Origin: an uncultured Eubacteriales bacterium
GTDB lineage: Bacteria; Bacillota; Clostridia; Oscillospirales; Acutalibacteraceae
Direction of reading: 5' to 3'
NCBI GenBank assembly: GCA_900316495.1
Contig: ONDC01000005.1
Location: 1-44,240 of the forward strand
DNA: 44,240 bases
Position numbers and translations under genes: made by a program. Shown here piece after piece: positions 43,543-44,240 of the stretch (positions are counted from its first letter, which is position 1; each line of letters starts with the position of its first letter). Under the pieces are notes generated by a model that searched no databases, had not been told where the DNA came from, and was given only the letters and a program-made list of their open reading frames with translations.

Positions 43543-44240
43543 ATGGCAATGGACAAAATTATCGTGCGCGGTGCGCAGGAAAACAACTTGAAAAACATCG
43601 ACGTGGAATTCCCGCGGGATAAAATGGTGGTGTTCACGGGACTTTCCGGCTCCGGCAAAAGCTCGCTTGCCTTCGACACCATTTTCGCCGAGGGACAGCG
43701 GCGTTATATGGAGTCGCTCTCGTCCTATGCCCGTATGTTCATGGGACAGATGAGCAAGCCGGAGGTGGATTCCATCGAGGGTCTTTCACCGGCGATTTCC
43801 ATCGATCAGAAAACCACCTCGAAGAATCCCCGTTCCACCGTCGGAACGGTCACGGAAATCTACGATTATCTGCGTTTGCTCTACGCCCACATCGGCGTCC
43901 CGCACTGTCCGGTTTGCGGCCGCGAGATTCAGCAGCAGACCATCGACCAGATTGTCGATAAGGTGCTTGCTATGGATGCCGGTACGAAAATTCAGGTCAT
44001 GGCGCCCATCATCAAGGCGAAGAAGGGCACCCACCAAAAGGAGCTTGACAGCATCCGCAAATCCGGATTCGTGCGCGTGCGGATCGACGGCAATATCTAC
44101 GATCTCTCGGAAGAAATCAAGCTGGAAAAGAACATCCGCCACAACGTCGACGTGGTGGTTGACCGGCTGGTTATCAAGCCGGAGATCCGCAGCCGCCTTG
44201 CCGATTCTCTTGAAACGGCTTCCCGGCTGACCGGCGGCGT
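43543..44240 (+). CDS. uvrA: Excinuclease ABC subunit A, 5' part (continues beyond the window)
   Basis: The first ~232 residues of a protein that is normally ~940 long. UvrA is the damage-recognising ABC ATPase that loads UvrB on DNA. Visible are [20 protein letters not shown], the first Walker [15 protein letters not shown] (residues 33-46), [48 protein letters not shown], and the first zinc-binding pair CPVC in [12 protein letters not shown] at 43543 has AGGAGG (43525-43530) 12 nt upstream; ATG at 43549 is a nearer alternative. It is truncated only by the window edge. It is downstream of uvrB and the AAA ATPase gene. Confidence 0.97.
   Translation, partial: MAMDKIIVRGAQENNLKNIDVEFPRDKMVVFTGLSGSGKSSLAFDTIFAEGQRRYMESLSSYARMFMGQMSKPEVDSIEGLSPAISIDQKTTSKNPRSTVGTVTEIYDYLRLLYAHIGVPHCPVCGREIQQQTIDQIVDKVLAMDAGTKIQVMAPIIKAKKGTHQKELDSIRKSGFVRVRIDGNIYDLSEEIKLEKNIRHNVDVVVDRLVIKPEIRSRLADSLETASRLTGG

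Overview
The window reads as chromosome of a Gram-positive anaerobe of the class Clostridia, probably near the Ruminococcaceae/Oscillospiraceae. The basis is a Firmicutes-type division and cell-wall (dcw) cluster, a PASTA-tailed PBP2x/SpoVD-like transpeptidase, a DNPR-motif (meso-DAP) MurE, class II GalT, strong AAGGAGG ribosome sites with frequent TTG/GTG starts, and TTGACA-17-TATAAT promoters. No tRNA, rRNA, CRISPR array or intact insertion sequence was seen. The species assignment is inference.

Layout. 1-460: a terminator followed immediately by a truncated 5' fragment of a group II intron. 459-1333 (-): a collagen-like (BclA-type) surface protein whose Gly-X-Y repeat is frameshifted inside one repeat unit. 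1.5-4.7 kb: galactose operon galK - flavodoxin-like reductase - galT. 4.8-7.9 kb: PP2C phosphatase - double-FHA ABC ATPase - membrane permease, a phosphorylation-linked transporter. 8.0-11.8 kb: MATE exporter (-), AraC regulator (+), L,D-transpeptidase (-). 11.9-15.7 kb: uvrC, rsmD-coaD, and a coiled-coil protein.

15.8-30.6 kb is the dcw cluster: mraZ, rsmH, ftsL, PBP, murE, murF, mraY, terminator, ftsW, murG, divIB/ftsQ, and ftsZ with its own promoter. murD, murC/murB and ftsA are absent from their usual places. Upstream of mraZ lie a consensus promoter, three direct repeats at exact 21-bp spacing that resemble MraZ boxes, and an opposing 12/12-consensus promoter. The latter would transcribe a ~90-nt structured RNA antisense to the mraZ leader. 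This leader is the most novel-looking element of the window.

30.7-44.2 kb: nucleoside phosphorylase, a large DivIVA-like coiled-coil protein, an RluA-type pseudouridine synthase, the rpsF-ssb-rpsR operon (-), a metallophosphoesterase with an amidohydrolase, an MFS transporter, an ABC exporter pseudogene (-) with a deletion just before Walker A, then uvrB, an AAA ATPase and the 5' part of uvrA, which runs off the window. All three uvrABC genes therefore lie within about 32 kb.

Promoters, terminators and starts were read by eye; no search or folding program was run.
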